Counted from the stretch's first letter, positions 18,285 to 28,131 are shown. The stretch is 64,000 bases of DNA from Bacillus sp. Marseille-Q3570 (GCF_946151055.1 NZ_CAMGYZ010000003.1:124001-188000); one strand, 5' to 3'. Numbers and translations are program-made. Notes: generated from the letters alone by a model not told the origin.

Positions 18285-18640
18285 TTAACGAGCTGGCACT
18301 AATAGGGTGTCAGCTTTTTTTGTTTTTGGGTGGAAAAATTTCCGTTTTCGGACAGCTGTCCCGAATCGCTTGTTAAGGGACAGCTTCGCGCGTTTTACCG
18401 TGGCTCTTGTCCCATATCGTCTTGTTAAGAGACAGCTTCGCGCGTTTTTCACCTGCTCGTGTCTCATATCGCCTTGTTTAGGGACAGTACCGCGCGTTTT
18501 ACCGTGGCTCCTGTCCCATATCGCCTTGTTAAGGGACAGCTCCGCGTGTTTTTCACCTGCTTGTGTCCCATATATCACCTTGTTAAGGGACAGCTTCATG
18601 CTTTTTTCTCCTGCACCTGTCCCGAATAACGTTAAAATGA
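18285..18640. repeat. Tandem palindromic array 1 (GGGACAG / TGTCCC units, about 62 bp)
   Basis: About five units each contain a palindrome of the form TGTCCC-ATATCGCCTTGTTAA-GGGACA followed by a spacer. Two spacer types alternate, one with CGCGTTTTACCGTGGCTC and one with CGCGTTTTTCACCTGCTCG, giving a higher-order period of about 124 bp. The palindrome and spacer match the reverse complement of the array at 47.1-47.7 kb. Long open frames across it on both strands are by-products of the repeat. Confidence 0.85.
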
Positions 18641-18744
18641 TCAATATTAATTTAGCGGAGAGCTTCATTAGTGTATTTCCAATTCTGTAATAAAAATCAG
18701 ACGGTTTCGGTCATACTAACAGTAAAAAGGAGATGACTGGAACA

Positions 18745-18876
18745 GTGGTTGAAAAGGCAGATGACAAATCGACACGAGATAAGAAGATCATGAACGCGAA
18801 CTATATGGTATATGGCTTCATATTAGGTATCCCATTCCTGGGATTACTCATATATCTGATGTATTACCTTCTGTAG
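18745..18876 (+). CDS. Small single-pass membrane protein, 43 aa
   Basis: GTG start at 18745, 8 nt after AAGGAGATGA. An acidic and basic N-terminal half is followed by one hydrophobic helix (about residues 21-43) that runs to the last residue, so a short membrane anchor is expected. I do not recognise a family. The strong ribosome site and clean charge-then-helix pattern make it a believable gene. It lies between array 1 and the yumC terminator region. Confidence 0.6.
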   Translation: MVEKADDKSTRDKKIMNANYMVYGFILGIPFLGLLIYLMYYLL

Positions 18877-18884
18877 AAAGACGG

Positions 18885-18990
18885 TGCCAGGTACACTTTG
18901 AAAACCCAGGCGCAGCAAGGGTTCTGAAATGGTGCCTGGCACCGTGAAAAAACAGCGCTATATCAACGTTTATACTTGGTGCCAGGTACA
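18885..18990. repeat. GGTGCCAGG / CCTGGCACC palindromes
   Basis: Three imperfect copies of the GGTGCC-CCTGGCACC motif lie between the small membrane protein and yumC. The same motif occurs at 23.5 and 31.1 kb. Confidence 0.6.
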
Positions 18991-19003
18991 CACCAATCTC
19001 AAT

Positions 19004-19040
19004 ATAAAAAGACTTCGGCTGGATTGGCCGAAGTCTTTTG
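19004..19040 (-). terminator. Terminator of yumC
   Basis: AAGACTTCGGC and GCCGAAGTCTT form an 11-bp stem. The A-run to the left gives a T-tract on the minus strand. It adjoins the yumC stop codon. Confidence 0.9.
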
Positions 19041-19042
19041 GC

Positions 19043-20035
19043 TTAGAATAGGCTTGTGCTGTGCATGGGTTGTACTTTTGCGTTTGGATCGATGTAGGCT
19101 TTTGCGTTGTTGATCGCGGTTGGCGCTTCACCGAATCCTGTTGCAATCAATTTCACTTTCCCGTCGTAAGTACAAATATCTCCAGCTGCGTATATGCCAG
19201 GTACATTCGTTTCCATACGGGAGTTCACCATAATGGAATTCTTATGGATTTCAAGTCCCCATTCTTTAATTGGTCCGAGTGAAGAGATGAAACCATAGTT
19301 TACAATGAGTGAATCACATTCGATCACTTCTTCGTTGTCGCCTTTGTTTTCTTTTAAAACCACTTTGTTGACACGATTATCGTCACCAATAATATCTTTG
19401 ATTTGATATGGTGTCTTGATCTGGACTTTGGAATTCATAAGCTGTTCAACACTGTGCTCATGTGCTCGGAACTTATCCCTTCGGTGAGTCAGTGTTACCT
19501 CTTGTGCGATCGGTTCAAGCATATTCGCCCAGTCTACTGCGGAATCTCCTCCGCCGCAAACGACAACCTTTTGTCCAGCGAATGCATTGAGATCGTTGAC
19601 GAAGTAGTGGAGGTTTTTCCCCTCGTAGCTTTTTGCATTGTCATGCTCCAAGCGTCGTGGTTGGAAAGCTCCTACTCCTGCGGTGATAATCACAGCTTTC
19701 GAATAATGGACTTCTTTGTCAGTTGTAAGCTTGAAGTTGTTATCATCCATTCTTTCAACTTTTTGCACAGATTGCTCTAATGCTACGGACGGGTTGAACT
19801 GAAAAGCTTGTTCTTTCAAATTATCCACAAGATCTTGTGCGAGAACCTTCGGGAATCCTGCAACATCATATATGTATTTTTCAGGATAAAGCGCCGATAA
19901 TTGGCCCCCCAACTGAGGCATACTTTCGATGATTTTTACCTTTAGCTGTCTCATGCCTCCGTAAAATGCGGTGAATAACCCTGTCGGCCCTCCACCTATG
20001 ATCGTCACGTCATAGACATCGTGTTGCTCGGTCAT
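19043..20035 (-). CDS. yumC: Ferredoxin/flavodoxin-NADP+ reductase, thioredoxin-reductase type
   Basis: A 330-aa flavoprotein of the TrxR-like FNR family, which moves electrons between NADPH and ferredoxin or flavodoxin. FAD motif GGGPTG is at 14-19 and NADPH motif GGGDSA at 161-166. The redox CXXC of true thioredoxin reductases is absent (the site reads GGGDSAVDW), as expected for FNR. The C-terminal [18 protein letters not shown] is characteristic of YumC. It is divergent from the NDH-2 gene. Confidence 0.95.
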   Translation of the reverse strand: MTEQHDVYDVTIIGGGPTGLFTAFYGGMRQLKVKIIESMPQLGGQLSALYPEKYIYDVAGFPKVLAQDLVDNLKEQAFQFNPSVALEQSVQKVERMDDNNFKLTTDKEVHYSKAVIITAGVGAFQPRRLEHDNAKSYEGKNLHYFVNDLNAFAGQKVVVCGGGDSAVDWANMLEPIAQEVTLTHRRDKFRAHEHSVEQLMNSKVQIKTPYQIKDIIGDDNRVNKVVLKENKGDNEEVIECDSLIVNYGFISSLGPIKEWGLEIHKNSIMVNSRMETNVPGIYAAGDICTYDGKVKLIATGFGEAPTAINNAKAYIDPNAKVQPMHSTSLF

Positions 20036-20317
20036 ATCATTCTACACCCCCAGTTTTCTATTTGTACCCATTATAACCCTTAATAAACGATTTAGAAAAG
20101 GGAAAAACTGTGTAATAGGTATGTTCGTAAAAAAGTTCACAGTTATGGGTTGAAAAAAATTTTGAAAAGGTCTAAGATTGACCATGGGACAAATACGGAT
20201 AAATTGTGACATTTTGCGTAATAGTACGTGAAAAACGTAACAAACTTTTCGAACTAATCTATAAATATTATGATTGTCCAGGATTTTTTTAAAAAATAAA
20301 AAGAGGTGGATGAGGAA

Positions 20318-21517
20318 ATGAGTAGACCAAAGATCGTCATTCTAGGCGCTGGATATGGCGGAATAATGACTGCAACTCGTCTCACAAAAGAACTTGGGAT
20401 GAACGAAGCGGAAATCACGTTAGTAAATAAACATAATTATCATTATCAAACCACTTGGCTGCACGAACCTGCGGCAGGCACCCTACACCACGATCGTACT
20501 CGTATGCCGATCAAGGACGTCATCGACACGAACCGTATCAACTTTGTTCAAGATACAGTCGTTTCCATCGACGATAACGCAAAAACTGTCAAGTTGGAAA
20601 ATGGAGAGCTTACTTACGACTATCTCGTAATCGGCCTTGGTTTCGAGTCTGAAACATTCGGTATTCCAGGAGTAAAAGATCACGCATTCAACATCCGTAG
20701 CGTCAATACGGTCCGTAAAATCCGTGAGCACATCGAATATCTTTTCGCTAGCTATAATAATGAGCCGGATCCATCAGACAGCATGCTGACAATCGTTGTA
20801 GCGGGTGCTGGATTCACTGGAATCGAGTTCATTGGTGAAATGGCAGATCGTCTTCCTGAACTTTGCGCAGAGTTCGATGTACCTCGTGAAAAAGTTCGTT
20901 TAATCTGTGCTGAAGCAGCGCCAACAGTACTTCCAGGCTTTGATGAAGAGCTTGTCGAGTATGCTGTGAACCTTCTAGAAAGCAAAGGTGTCGAGTTCAT
21001 GCTTGGAACACCGATTAAAGAAGTGACAGAAGACGGTGTTGTTTTAGAAGAGGAAGAAATCAAAGCTGATACAATCGTCTGGACGACTGGTATCCGAGGT
21101 AACTCCATTGTTGAGAACTCTGGTTTTGAAACGATGCGAGGCCGTATTAAAGTGGAAGGTGACCTTCGCGCGCCTGGTAAAGACCACGTCTTCATCGTTG
21201 GTGATTGCGCATTGATCATCAATGAGGAAATCAACCGTCCGTACCCTCCAACTGCACAAATTGCAATCCAACAAGCATTTACGGTTGCTCGTAACTTGAA
21301 AGCACTTATCAATGGTGGTAAGACAGAAACCTTTACACCAGAAATTAAAGGTACAGTCGCTTCACTAGGTAAAGGAGAAGCAATCGGTAAAGTCGGTAAC
21401 AAAAAGCTTTACGGAGCAACTGCAGCTGCGATGAAGAAAATCATCGATAACCGCTACTTGTTCTTGTTAGGCGGAGTTCCACTCGTTGTGAAAAAAGGTA
21501 AACTTAAATTATTCTAA
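20318..21517 (+). CDS. ndh: Type II NADH dehydrogenase (NDH-2)
   Basis: A 399-aa single-subunit NADH:menaquinone oxidoreductase on the inner face of the membrane. FAD motif GAGYGG lies at the N-terminus, NADH motif GAGFTG near residue 165, and VGDCAL near 295. AQIAIQQA is the quinone-site signature of NDH-2. The ATG at 20318 follows GAGGTG by 9 nt. No Rex operator (TTGTGAA-type palindrome) was found upstream. With yutJ and yumC it makes three pyridine-nucleotide flavoenzymes within 10 kb. Confidence 0.94.
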   Translation: MSRPKIVILGAGYGGIMTATRLTKELGMNEAEITLVNKHNYHYQTTWLHEPAAGTLHHDRTRMPIKDVIDTNRINFVQDTVVSIDDNAKTVKLENGELTYDYLVIGLGFESETFGIPGVKDHAFNIRSVNTVRKIREHIEYLFASYNNEPDPSDSMLTIVVAGAGFTGIEFIGEMADRLPELCAEFDVPREKVRLICAEAAPTVLPGFDEELVEYAVNLLESKGVEFMLGTPIKEVTEDGVVLEEEEIKADTIVWTTGIRGNSIVENSGFETMRGRIKVEGDLRAPGKDHVFIVGDCALIINEEINRPYPPTAQIAIQQAFTVARNLKALINGGKTETFTPEIKGTVASLGKGEAIGKVGNKKLYGATAAAMKKIIDNRYLFLLGGVPLVVKKGKLKLF

Positions 21518-21533
21518 GATTTGATACAATGAG

Positions 21534-21567
21534 GAGTGAAGCTGAATGAATCAGCTTCACTCTTTTT
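21534..21567 (+). terminator. Terminator of ndh
   Basis: GAGTGAAGCTGA and TCAGCTTCACTC form a perfect 12-bp stem with loop ATGA, then TTTTTT. Confidence 0.95.
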
Positions 21568-21739
21568 TATATTTAGGATTTATTATTAATTTTTGCGAAA
21601 TTCACTCCCTTTCCATGGGCAAATGAAAAGCGAAGCGAACTTTTTAGGCACGTAGGTCATTGGAAAACGGACGGGGATGCTCGAACCAAACAAAGACTTA
21701 GTTCAGCGTGGATTCACTCATAAAGATTTTAAATAGATG

Positions 21740-22015
21740 TGACGAACGCGTATGGAGGCACCATACGACCATTAAAGGAGCAGAATCAGGTTTGATTGTC
21801 CGTATGAAGGTTCCATACGACCATTCAAGGAGCAGAATCGGAAGGCGCCATACGACCATTAAAGGAGCAGAATCAGGTTTGATTGTCCGTATGGAGGCAC
21901 CATACGACCATTAAAGGAGCAGAATCAGGTTTGTTTGTCCGTATGAAGGTTCCATACGACCATTAAAGGAGCAGAATCAGGTTTGATTGTCCGTATGACA
22001 GCTCCATACGGACAA
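21740..22015. repeat. Tandem palindromic array 2 (CGTATGG / CCATACG units)
   Basis: About five units, near 51 bp each. A short palindrome (CGTATGG-AGGCA-CCATACG or CGTATGA-AGGTT-CCATACG) alternates with the spacer ACCATTAAAGGAGCAGAATC plus GGTTTGATTGTC. One unit (around 21825) has lost part of its spacer. Spacers are near identical, unlike CRISPR spacers. The flanking parts of the 690-bp gap hold nothing I recognise. Confidence 0.85.
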
Positions 22016-22210
22016 ACGAAAAGCAAAATTAGGTGTGGTTGTCAATATAGCTCGCTGCCCCCGGGGGAGTGTCGTAAATTCCGCTTCAATTAAACTTAGT
22101 CAGAAATCTTCAGTATTATTTAAAAAGCCTATATTTAAAGAAAGTATTTTGTTTATTTGAATTTGTGAATGAGTTTCAAATACATATAAAAAAGAAGGGG
22201 GAGGAATCTT

Positions 22211-22696
22211 TTGAAACGAAAAAGAGAGAACGTCTGGCTGGCAGTTGCAGGTATCGTTAAAAGAAATGATCACTGGTTGGTCGTGAAAAAGAAATATGGT
22301 GGGCTGAAAGGGAAATGGTCTTTTCCAGCTGGTTTCGTCGATGAAGGGGAGACGATGGATGAAGCGGTTAAACGAGAAATTTTAGAAGAGACCGGGATTG
22401 AAGCGGAAATTACAGGGGTTCTCGGTATGCGATCAGGCGTCATCAAGGAACGAATCAGTGATAATATGATCATTTTTGAACTGACTGCTGTTGGAGGGAT
22501 ATTAAAGGCTCAAGACAATGAAATTGCAGAAGCAGCATTCCGTTCTACACATGAGTTGTTGAAAGATCCTGATTCGTCGCTCATGATTCACTTTTTTCTT
22601 GATAACAACAACGCTTCAAACGGTTTTTCGACACATGATTTGGATCCTGGAACCGAATTTGGTTATACAAACTATAAAATCTTCAATTTGCATTAA
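22211..22696 (+). CDS. NUDIX hydrolase
   Basis: A 161-aa pyrophosphohydrolase. The Nudix box spans about G41 to I63, with REILEE at 55-60 in the form REXXEE. Substrates of this family are nucleoside diphosphates linked to another group; the specific one is unknown. TTG start at 22211 with a GGGGGAGG site. The 40-aa C-terminal tail (DLDPGTEFGYTNYKIFN) is outside the usual fold. Monocistronic in appearance. Confidence 0.92.
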   Translation: MKRKRENVWLAVAGIVKRNDHWLVVKKKYGGLKGKWSFPAGFVDEGETMDEAVKREILEETGIEAEITGVLGMRSGVIKERISDNMIIFELTAVGGILKAQDNEIAEAAFRSTHELLKDPDSSLMIHFFLDNNNASNGFSTHDLDPGTEFGYTNYKIFNLH

Positions 22697-22835
22697 AAAA
22701 GTCCGAAAAACATAAATACAGAGAGGAAAAAACCGTTGTATACGTTTACATGGCGGCATATAGACAAATATCAGATTTTTCAAAAAACTTATAGGATGTT
22801 ATATTATCTGAAAATTTAAAAAAGAGGTGACATCC

Positions 22836-22973
22836 ATGAAAAAAGATCAAAAGAACCGAAATCCTCAATCTGCTACATGTCAATATTGCAAAGGAATCGG
22901 CTACTTCCAACTACTGCTTGGCGGATCAGAAACTTGTGATCATTGCGGCGGTAGTGGACGAAAGCACAATTAA
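22836..22973 (+). CDS. yuiA: YuiA, small DnaJ-type cysteine-motif protein
   Basis: A 45-aa protein with two CXXCXGXG-like repeats: CQYCKGIG (C15, C18) and CDHCGGSG (C34, C37). This is half of a DnaJ-type zinc finger and probably binds one zinc. AAAGAGGTGA precedes the ATG. Position before yuiB matches B. subtilis yuiA. Confidence 0.88.
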   Translation: MKKDQKNRNPQSATCQYCKGIGYFQLLLGGSETCDHCGGSGRKHN

Positions 22974-23090
22974 GAGTTATGACAGGTTTTTGAACATGAG
23001 TCATTTTATTTAATGGACCCCTTTCGCTAGCATTGACTCGATAGGTTTATATACAGTAAACTAGTCAATGGATATAAAGGGGTGACCATT

Positions 23091-23414
23091 ATGCCGTTAA
23101 CTATTCCAACACTGATCATTTCCATGCTTTTGTTCATGGTTTTGTTTTTTGGAATCGGCTTTCTGCTCAATATGCTTCTGAGAATGACTTGGGTCATGGC
23201 TGTCATTTACCCGATTGTCGTCATCATGATTGTTGACGACGTTAGGTTGACAGAGTATTTTACTGCACCAGGCTCGTCATTTCCTGAATTGATGAATAGC
23301 ATTGTACACTTGCACTTTTCTGATTTATTAGTTTTATTATTCGGTTTATTAGGTGCTATTCTCTCTGGTGTATCAATCAAAATGCTCAGAGTCAGAGGCT
23401 ATCAAATGTTCTAG
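23091..23414 (+). CDS. yuiB: YuiB, integral membrane protein
   Basis: A 107-aa protein with two hydrophobic helices near the N-terminus (about residues 5-30 and 33-52) and a third near the C-terminus (about 75-97). Function is unknown. The ATG at 23091 follows AAAGGGGTGA. Synteny with yuiA and yuiC supports the name. Confidence 0.85.
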   Translation: MPLTIPTLIISMLLFMVLFFGIGFLLNMLLRMTWVMAVIYPIVVIMIVDDVRLTEYFTAPGSSFPELMNSIVHLHFSDLLVLLFGLLGAILSGVSIKMLRVRGYQMF

Positions 23415-23438
23415 AATGTCATAATTTCATATGAAATA

Positions 23439-23494
23439 CAAGGGACTGACCCATTCATCGAATAAAAACGATGTCTGGGTGAGTCCCTTTTTTC
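23439..23494 (+). terminator. Terminator of yuiB
   Basis: AGGGACTGACCCA pairs with TGGGTGAGTCCCT; an inner stem CATCG/CGATG closes the loop. TTTTTT follows. Confidence 0.9.
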
Positions 23495-23504
23495 GTTTGC
23501 GTTC

Positions 23505-23690
23505 TTGTACCAGGCACTCCCGAAGAAGCCTTGGGAGAGAAGGACTTTGAAAGCGTGCCAGGCACCGAAAATAAAGCCCGCTATATTAATGTTTCTGCAA
23601 GGTGCCTGGCACCGACTGGGAAACGTTGGTGCGATTGACTTCTGTTTCGGTGCCAGGCACACGAGCTGAGGCACACGAGCTGGCACTGGA
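23505..23690. repeat. GGTGCC-AGGCACC palindromic repeats
   Basis: Four variants of the GGTGCCAGGCACC motif, in both orientations, between the yuiB terminator and yuiC. The same motif is the core of the array at 31.0-31.26 kb. Confidence 0.7.
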
Positions 23691-23776
23691 TCTAATTGAA
23701 TTTTCTGACCATTCATCACTCTCATGAATACTTTCTGGTTATTTTGGAAAGGATTAGGCGTGAGAGGAGTGAAGAG

Positions 23777-24472
23777 ATGCAGTTTGTAAAAACAATCCTG
23801 AAACGCACTCTTATGACCTGCTTATTCATCCTGGCTTTATTCACGACACTCAGTAAATTCTCTGGTGTAGAGGCTTCTGGGTTAATGGCATTGACAAATC
23901 AAAGAGAAATCTCTATCAATCTTGACGCGGTGGATCATATGAAAAAGAAGACAGCGATGATGTTCAAATCACTGTTCAATACAAAAACACCTTTGTTGTT
24001 GGCGAATGAAGCCATCGCAAAAGAAAATCCATTAGCTGAAATGGTAGATACAGGGCGCTATCCTAAAGTAGAAGTTGTTGCGACCGGTTACACAGCTGGT
24101 GTCGAATCGACTGGCAAGACAGAAGCACATCCAGCCTATGGCATAACAAAGTCCGGTGTGAAAGTACGTCGTGACCTTTACTCTACGATTGCTGCAGATA
24201 CATCTGTTTTTCCAATCGGCAGTATTCTGTTTATTCCGGGTTATGGATACGGAGTAGTTGCCGATACGGGCTCTGCCATAAAAAATAAGAAGATTGATCT
24301 TTATTACAAGGAAGTCAAGGATGTTTATAAGGAGTGGGGAAAAAAGAAGGTAGAAGTCTACCTTATCAAAAAAGGGAATGGCTCGCTGACAGAGCAGGAG
24401 CTTACAAAATTGAATGAACAGGAATCGATGCAAGTTTTCCGTCAGCAGATGTTTCCGCCAAAAGATACTTAA
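23777..24472 (+). CDS. yuiC: YuiC, 3D-domain murein lytic enzyme
   Basis: A 231-aa membrane-anchored or secreted protein. A hydrophobic segment at about 11-30 acts as signal or anchor. The C-terminal 3D domain carries its three aspartates at D141, D163 and D174 ([10 protein letters not shown] and KKIDLYY). The family relates to MltA-type lytic transglycosylases and to stationary-phase survival and germination proteins. GAGGAGTG places the ATG at 23777. Confidence 0.88.
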   Translation: MQFVKTILKRTLMTCLFILALFTTLSKFSGVEASGLMALTNQREISINLDAVDHMKKKTAMMFKSLFNTKTPLLLANEAIAKENPLAEMVDTGRYPKVEVVATGYTAGVESTGKTEAHPAYGITKSGVKVRRDLYSTIAADTSVFPIGSILFIPGYGYGVVADTGSAIKNKKIDLYYKEVKDVYKEWGKKKVEVYLIKKGNGSLTEQELTKLNEQESMQVFRQQMFPPKDT

Positions 24473-24491
24473 CATGACAAAAGCACATACT

Positions 24492-24557
24492 AAAAAGAGG
24501 ACCACCCAGGACATCCAATAAATAGAGTTGTTCCGAAGGTGGTCCTCTTTCTGTTTT
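24492..24557 (+). terminator. Terminator of yuiC
   Basis: AAGAGGACCACC pairs with GGTGGTCCTCTT across a loop of about 32 nt, followed by T-rich sequence. The next gene (minus strand) ends 100 bp further on. Confidence 0.75.
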
Positions 24558-24665
24558 TACGATCTAGTAGTTTACCCACGAGTTCACCAGACTTAACGGG
24601 CAAAACTTCTTCATTACATAAAATGCGCCCAAACCCGGACTCATCCGCAAAACCCTAACCTGTAA

Positions 24666-25496
24666 TCAAATCGGCTTCAACAGAGGATCGCCTTGTTCCT
24701 CGCTATAAGCCGGGTAGTGTTCTGGATGGATGATCGAAGCTATTTTTTGTAATCCGATCAAGAGCCTTGGAGATGGTCTGCAAAAATAAGGCTCCTCCAG
24801 GACATGGACGTTCTTCGCTTTCATCGCGTTCATGTCATTCCAGCCTGGCCGTTTTTCCAAAACTGCTGGATTAACTTTCTTAGTCTGTACACCTACCCAC
24901 ACAAGGCAGATATGATCGGGTTCTTTTTTCTGTACGGTTTTCCAATCCGTCTGATAACTTGCTGTGTCTTGATCGGCGAAGCAGTTGACAGCTCCAGCCA
25001 GTTCACTGATTTCTGTAAGCCAATTTGTTTTCCCCGGTGTGAAAACAGGTTTCGGCCACCATTCCCAATACAATTCCGGTTTCTCATCAATTTTTCCAGC
25101 GATCCTGCGATAGTTCTCTATCAGCTCACGATAATGTTCAACGATCTTTTGAGCATGTTCTTCGATTCCTGCTAATTTCCCTAAGGTAATCAGGTCTGAA
25201 GCGATCTCTTCCAACGAATTCGGATTGAACACATGAAAAGGGAGGTCCCGTTCCTTCAATCGTTCAATGTTTTTTTCCATGCCAGGTACACTTAATGAGG
25301 CAAGGACGAGGTCTGGTTTCAGTGCTTCCACTTGATCGATATCGATATCAAGGTCCGGACCTAATCGTGGGAGCTTGTCGATCTCTGCGGGCCAATCGGA
25401 ATAATCATCCACTCCGACTAGAGAAGAGGTCAATCCGAGATAAACAGCTAATTCTGTATTACTTGGACAAATGGATACAATGCGGATCTTGCACAC
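24666..25496 (-). CDS. Cobalamin-binding-like protein (BtuF/TroA fold) without a signal peptide
   Basis: A 276-aa protein of the periplasmic-binding, BtuF-like group: IVSICPSNTEL at the N-terminus, VGVDDYSDWP, then ALKPDLVLASLSV. No signal peptide or lipobox is visible, so it is predicted cytosolic, unlike an ABC binding protein; no permease or ATPase lies beside it. The role is unknown; corrinoid binding is inferred from the family only. It starts 3 nt after the yuiD stop (GTG 25496) with little room for a ribosome site, so it is probably coupled to yuiD, and the true start is uncertain. Confidence 0.8.
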   Translation of the reverse strand: MCKIRIVSICPSNTELAVYLGLTSSLVGVDDYSDWPAEIDKLPRLGPDLDIDIDQVEALKPDLVLASLSVPGMEKNIERLKERDLPFHVFNPNSLEEIASDLITLGKLAGIEEHAQKIVEHYRELIENYRRIAGKIDEKPELYWEWWPKPVFTPGKTNWLTEISELAGAVNCFADQDTASYQTDWKTVQKKEPDHICLVWVGVQTKKVNPAVLEKRPGWNDMNAMKAKNVHVLEEPYFCRPSPRLLIGLQKIASIIHPEHYPAYSEEQGDPLLKPI

Positions 25497-25499
25497 CCC

Positions 25500-25982
25500 C
25501 TATTGGACAAAACCGTAATAAATTCCAAAACCTAACCCGATTCCAAGGATTGCTCCGAAAAAAACTTCACTTGGGCGATGGCCGAGCAATTCTTTCAACT
25601 CTCTCCGTTTTTCTTCTTCATTCTTTTTAGGCCAATTCTTGATTTCAGTTGTTAAATGTTGAAAATCACGTACCAGTTGGTTCAGGACAATCGCTTGCTC
25701 TCCCGCTTGCCAGCGGACACCTTTCGCATCATACATGACGATTACGCTGAATACTACTGTAATCGCAAACAAAGTGGAATCGACCCCTTCTACCAATCCT
25801 ACCGAAGTCGATAGACATGTGACTCCGCTCGAATGGGAGCTCGGCATCCCACCAGTACTGAAGAATAGACTCCATTCAAGTTTTCTAGATGAAATATACA
25901 TGATTGGAATTTTGATTGCTTGTGCGAACAAAATTGCAAAAATTGCGCTCCATAATGGATAATTCGTCAATAGTCCCTCCAA
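25500..25982 (-). CDS. yuiD: YuiD, divergent PAP2-family membrane protein (DUF212)
   Basis: A 160-aa protein with helices near 8-28, 65-85 and 140-158. Phosphatase-like motifs are GGMPSSHS (44-51), DAKGVRWQAG (85-94) and LGHRPSEV near 137. A lipid phosphate phosphatase role is inferred. It starts at TTG 25982, which gives the family's MEGLLTNYPL beginning; a second TTG at 25970 is also possible. Confidence 0.9.
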   Translation of the reverse strand: MEGLLTNYPLWSAIFAILFAQAIKIPIMYISSRKLEWSLFFSTGGMPSSHSSGVTCLSTSVGLVEGVDSTLFAITVVFSVIVMYDAKGVRWQAGEQAIVLNQLVRDFQHLTTEIKNWPKKNEEEKRRELKELLGHRPSEVFFGAILGIGLGFGIYYGFVQ

Positions 25983-26100
25983 GAATGCAACGTCCTTTCT
26001 TTATTACAAGTAGTTTAAGTTTATCATACCCTCTATGGAATGATTACCCGGATTTTACGACAGATATGCACGTGGTATGATGGAGGAAGGAGGAGAGGAC

Positions 26101-26478
26101 ATGGATTATCCGTTTGAATACTATCAATTCTTCATCAAGTTCAATGAAGGTGATTATTACACATGTCATGATCTTCTTGAGGAAATTTGGATGACAGACA
26201 AGCAGAATTTGTTTTTAAAAGGCTTGCTGCAAATGTCAGTCGCGATTTACCACTACGAGTATGGTAATGTAAAAGGAGCTAGGTTGATGTTCCAGCGTGC
26301 ATTGGAATGTTTCGAGCTTTATCCGAATATGTATTGGGGACTGGATACAGCGGAACTATCCAACTTTGTAAAAGAATGCTTGGAACGGTTACCTCCATTT
26401 GATTCCGTACCTTACGATGAGGTTGGGAAACTGCCTGCATTACCGGAAATTTATTTGTATTTAAAAGAAGATGTTTAG
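26101..26478 (+). CDS. DUF309 family protein
   Basis: A 125-aa helical protein. The family signature is FNEGDYYTCHDLLEEIW (His and Glu spaced HXXXE) followed by LKGLLQMSVAIYHYEYGN. DUF309 proteins are of unknown function. AAGGAGGAGAGG sets ATG 26101; the frame is open further upstream without a site. It is divergent from yuiD and 57 bp before pepA. Confidence 0.9.
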   Translation: MDYPFEYYQFFIKFNEGDYYTCHDLLEEIWMTDKQNLFLKGLLQMSVAIYHYEYGNVKGARLMFQRALECFELYPNMYWGLDTAELSNFVKECLERLPPFDSVPYDEVGKLPALPEIYLYLKEDV

Positions 26479-26535
26479 GTAAACGAAATATTTCGATATA
26501 ATGTAAAATAAAAAGAGAACAATAGGGGGAATTAG

Positions 26536-28032
26536 ATGTTTACTGTTAAAAATGGGGTTGACCTCAGGGAAGGATTACATACGTTAGTCGTAGGATTATT
26601 TTCAGATGATAAGAAACCAACAGGCATTACTAAAGAAATTGATGATTCACTCAGTGGTCACATCACTGAACTTTTCAAGAGCGAAGAGCTTTCCGCGAAA
26701 CCAAAAAAAGTGACACGAGTCCATACGTTAGGCGCACTTGGGGTCAAATGTATCTATTTTGTCGGCCTAGGGAAGAAAAAAGATCTTACATACCGTACTG
26801 TTCGTGATGCGTTTGGCAGAGCCGCAAAGGAACTTAAGAACAGTAAACAGGAGGATATTACGGTTGCACTTGATTCATTCCACTCAGATCTTGACTTCAA
26901 GCAAACCGCACACGCGCTGGCAGAAGCATTCATCCTTGCAACGTACCAATTTGAAGATTATAAAGAAAAGAAAGAAGACAAACGTTATGAATTGAAGGCA
27001 ATCACTGTCTTTTCTAAAGAAAATGCAACCGCTGTCAATCATGCGTTGAAAACGGGTGAAGCATATGCTGCAGGAACAAATGTCGCACGTGACCTTGTCA
27101 ATACACCAGGAAACTTGCTGACACCTACAGATCTTGCAGAACAAGCTGTCAATATCGCGAAAAAATATGATTTCGAATTTGACGTCTTGGAACGTGAAGA
27201 TATGAAGGAGCTTGGGATGGGTGCTCTGCTTGCAGTAAGCCAGGGTTCTGAGCAAGATCCGAAAATGATTGTCGTCAAATATAAGGCGAAAGAAGCATGG
27301 GAAGACGTCCTTACTTTTGTCGGAAAAGGTCTTACCTTCGATGCCGGGGGGTATTCCATCAAACCTGCTCTTAACATGCACGAAATGAAATCGGATATGG
27401 GCGGCAGTGCAGCTGTACTCGGTGCGATGGAAGCAGTCGGCCGTTTGAAGCCTGACGTGAACATCATGTTCGTCATTCCATCCAGTGAAAACTTGATCAA
27501 CGGAGCTGCAATGAAACCAGGGGACGTCATCACGTCCATGAGCGGTAAAACCATCGAAGTGACGAACACCGATGCTGAAGGCCGTTTGATTTTAGCTGAT
27601 GCCTTGACCTACGCAAAAGAACTTGGCGCATCCTATCTCGTCGATTTAGCGACACTGACTGGCGGCGTTGTTGTCGCGTTCGGTGATATTGCATCGGGTG
27701 TCATGACAAATGATGAAGAATTTTTCGCGAAGTTTGAGCAATCTGCAGAAGAAGCAGGCGAGTATGCGTGGCGTTTGCCGATGTTCGGCCCTTATAAAAA
27801 TATCCTGAGAAAAAGCGATGTCGCTGATTTCGTCAACTCAGCAGGAAAACTTGCACATCCGATCCAGGGTGGTGTCTTCCTTTCTGAGTTTGTCGGGGAC
27901 ACACCCTGGCTGCATCTCGATATTGCGGGAACAGCTTACAGTAATAAGACGACTGAACTCGGTCCAAAAGGAGCAACTGGTGTCATGACCCGCTCCATCG
28001 TAAAACTGATTGAAAAATTCGATTCGAAATAA
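26536..28032 (+). CDS. pepA: Leucyl aminopeptidase, M17 family
   Basis: A 498-aa cytosolic metallo-aminopeptidase. The M17 signature NTDAEGRL is at 344-351. The catalytic lysines and metal ligands appear in GKGLTFDAGG (K264, D269) and SIKP (K276), with D288 in KSDMGG. It removes N-terminal residues in peptide turnover. B. subtilis yuiE is the counterpart. AGGGGGAATTAG precedes the ATG. Confidence 0.95.
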   Translation: MFTVKNGVDLREGLHTLVVGLFSDDKKPTGITKEIDDSLSGHITELFKSEELSAKPKKVTRVHTLGALGVKCIYFVGLGKKKDLTYRTVRDAFGRAAKELKNSKQEDITVALDSFHSDLDFKQTAHALAEAFILATYQFEDYKEKKEDKRYELKAITVFSKENATAVNHALKTGEAYAAGTNVARDLVNTPGNLLTPTDLAEQAVNIAKKYDFEFDVLEREDMKELGMGALLAVSQGSEQDPKMIVVKYKAKEAWEDVLTFVGKGLTFDAGGYSIKPALNMHEMKSDMGGSAAVLGAMEAVGRLKPDVNIMFVIPSSENLINGAAMKPGDVITSMSGKTIEVTNTDAEGRLILADALTYAKELGASYLVDLATLTGGVVVAFGDIASGVMTNDEEFFAKFEQSAEEAGEYAWRLPMFGPYKNILRKSDVADFVNSAGKLAHPIQGGVFLSEFVGDTPWLHLDIAGTAYSNKTTELGPKGATGVMTRSIVKLIEKFDSK

Positions 28033-28075
28033 GAAACCGAAGATGCTCTCCAGTGCCATGCTGGGGAGTTTTTAA

Positions 28076-28131
28076 TGTATAAGGGCGACTAAGATCCGAC
28101 CTTCACAAGGCTTGGCCCCGCCAAGTTTCTT
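28076..28131. repeat. MITE-2 fragment
   Basis: A 55-bp piece, from GTATAAGGGCGACTAAG to GCCAAGTTTCTTTAC, matches the right two thirds of MITE-2. No left terminus is seen. Confidence 0.6.

Noticed and set aside
20036-20317. Rex operator between yumC and ndh
   Set aside because: Only half-site-like TTGTGA and TTCACA pieces occur, far apart and not arranged as the TTGTGAA-N4-TTCACAA palindrome.
21740-22015. CRISPR-like array
   Set aside because: The spacers are copies of one another rather than unique sequences, the units drift, and no cas genes are present. The same argument holds for 31.0 and 47.1 kb.
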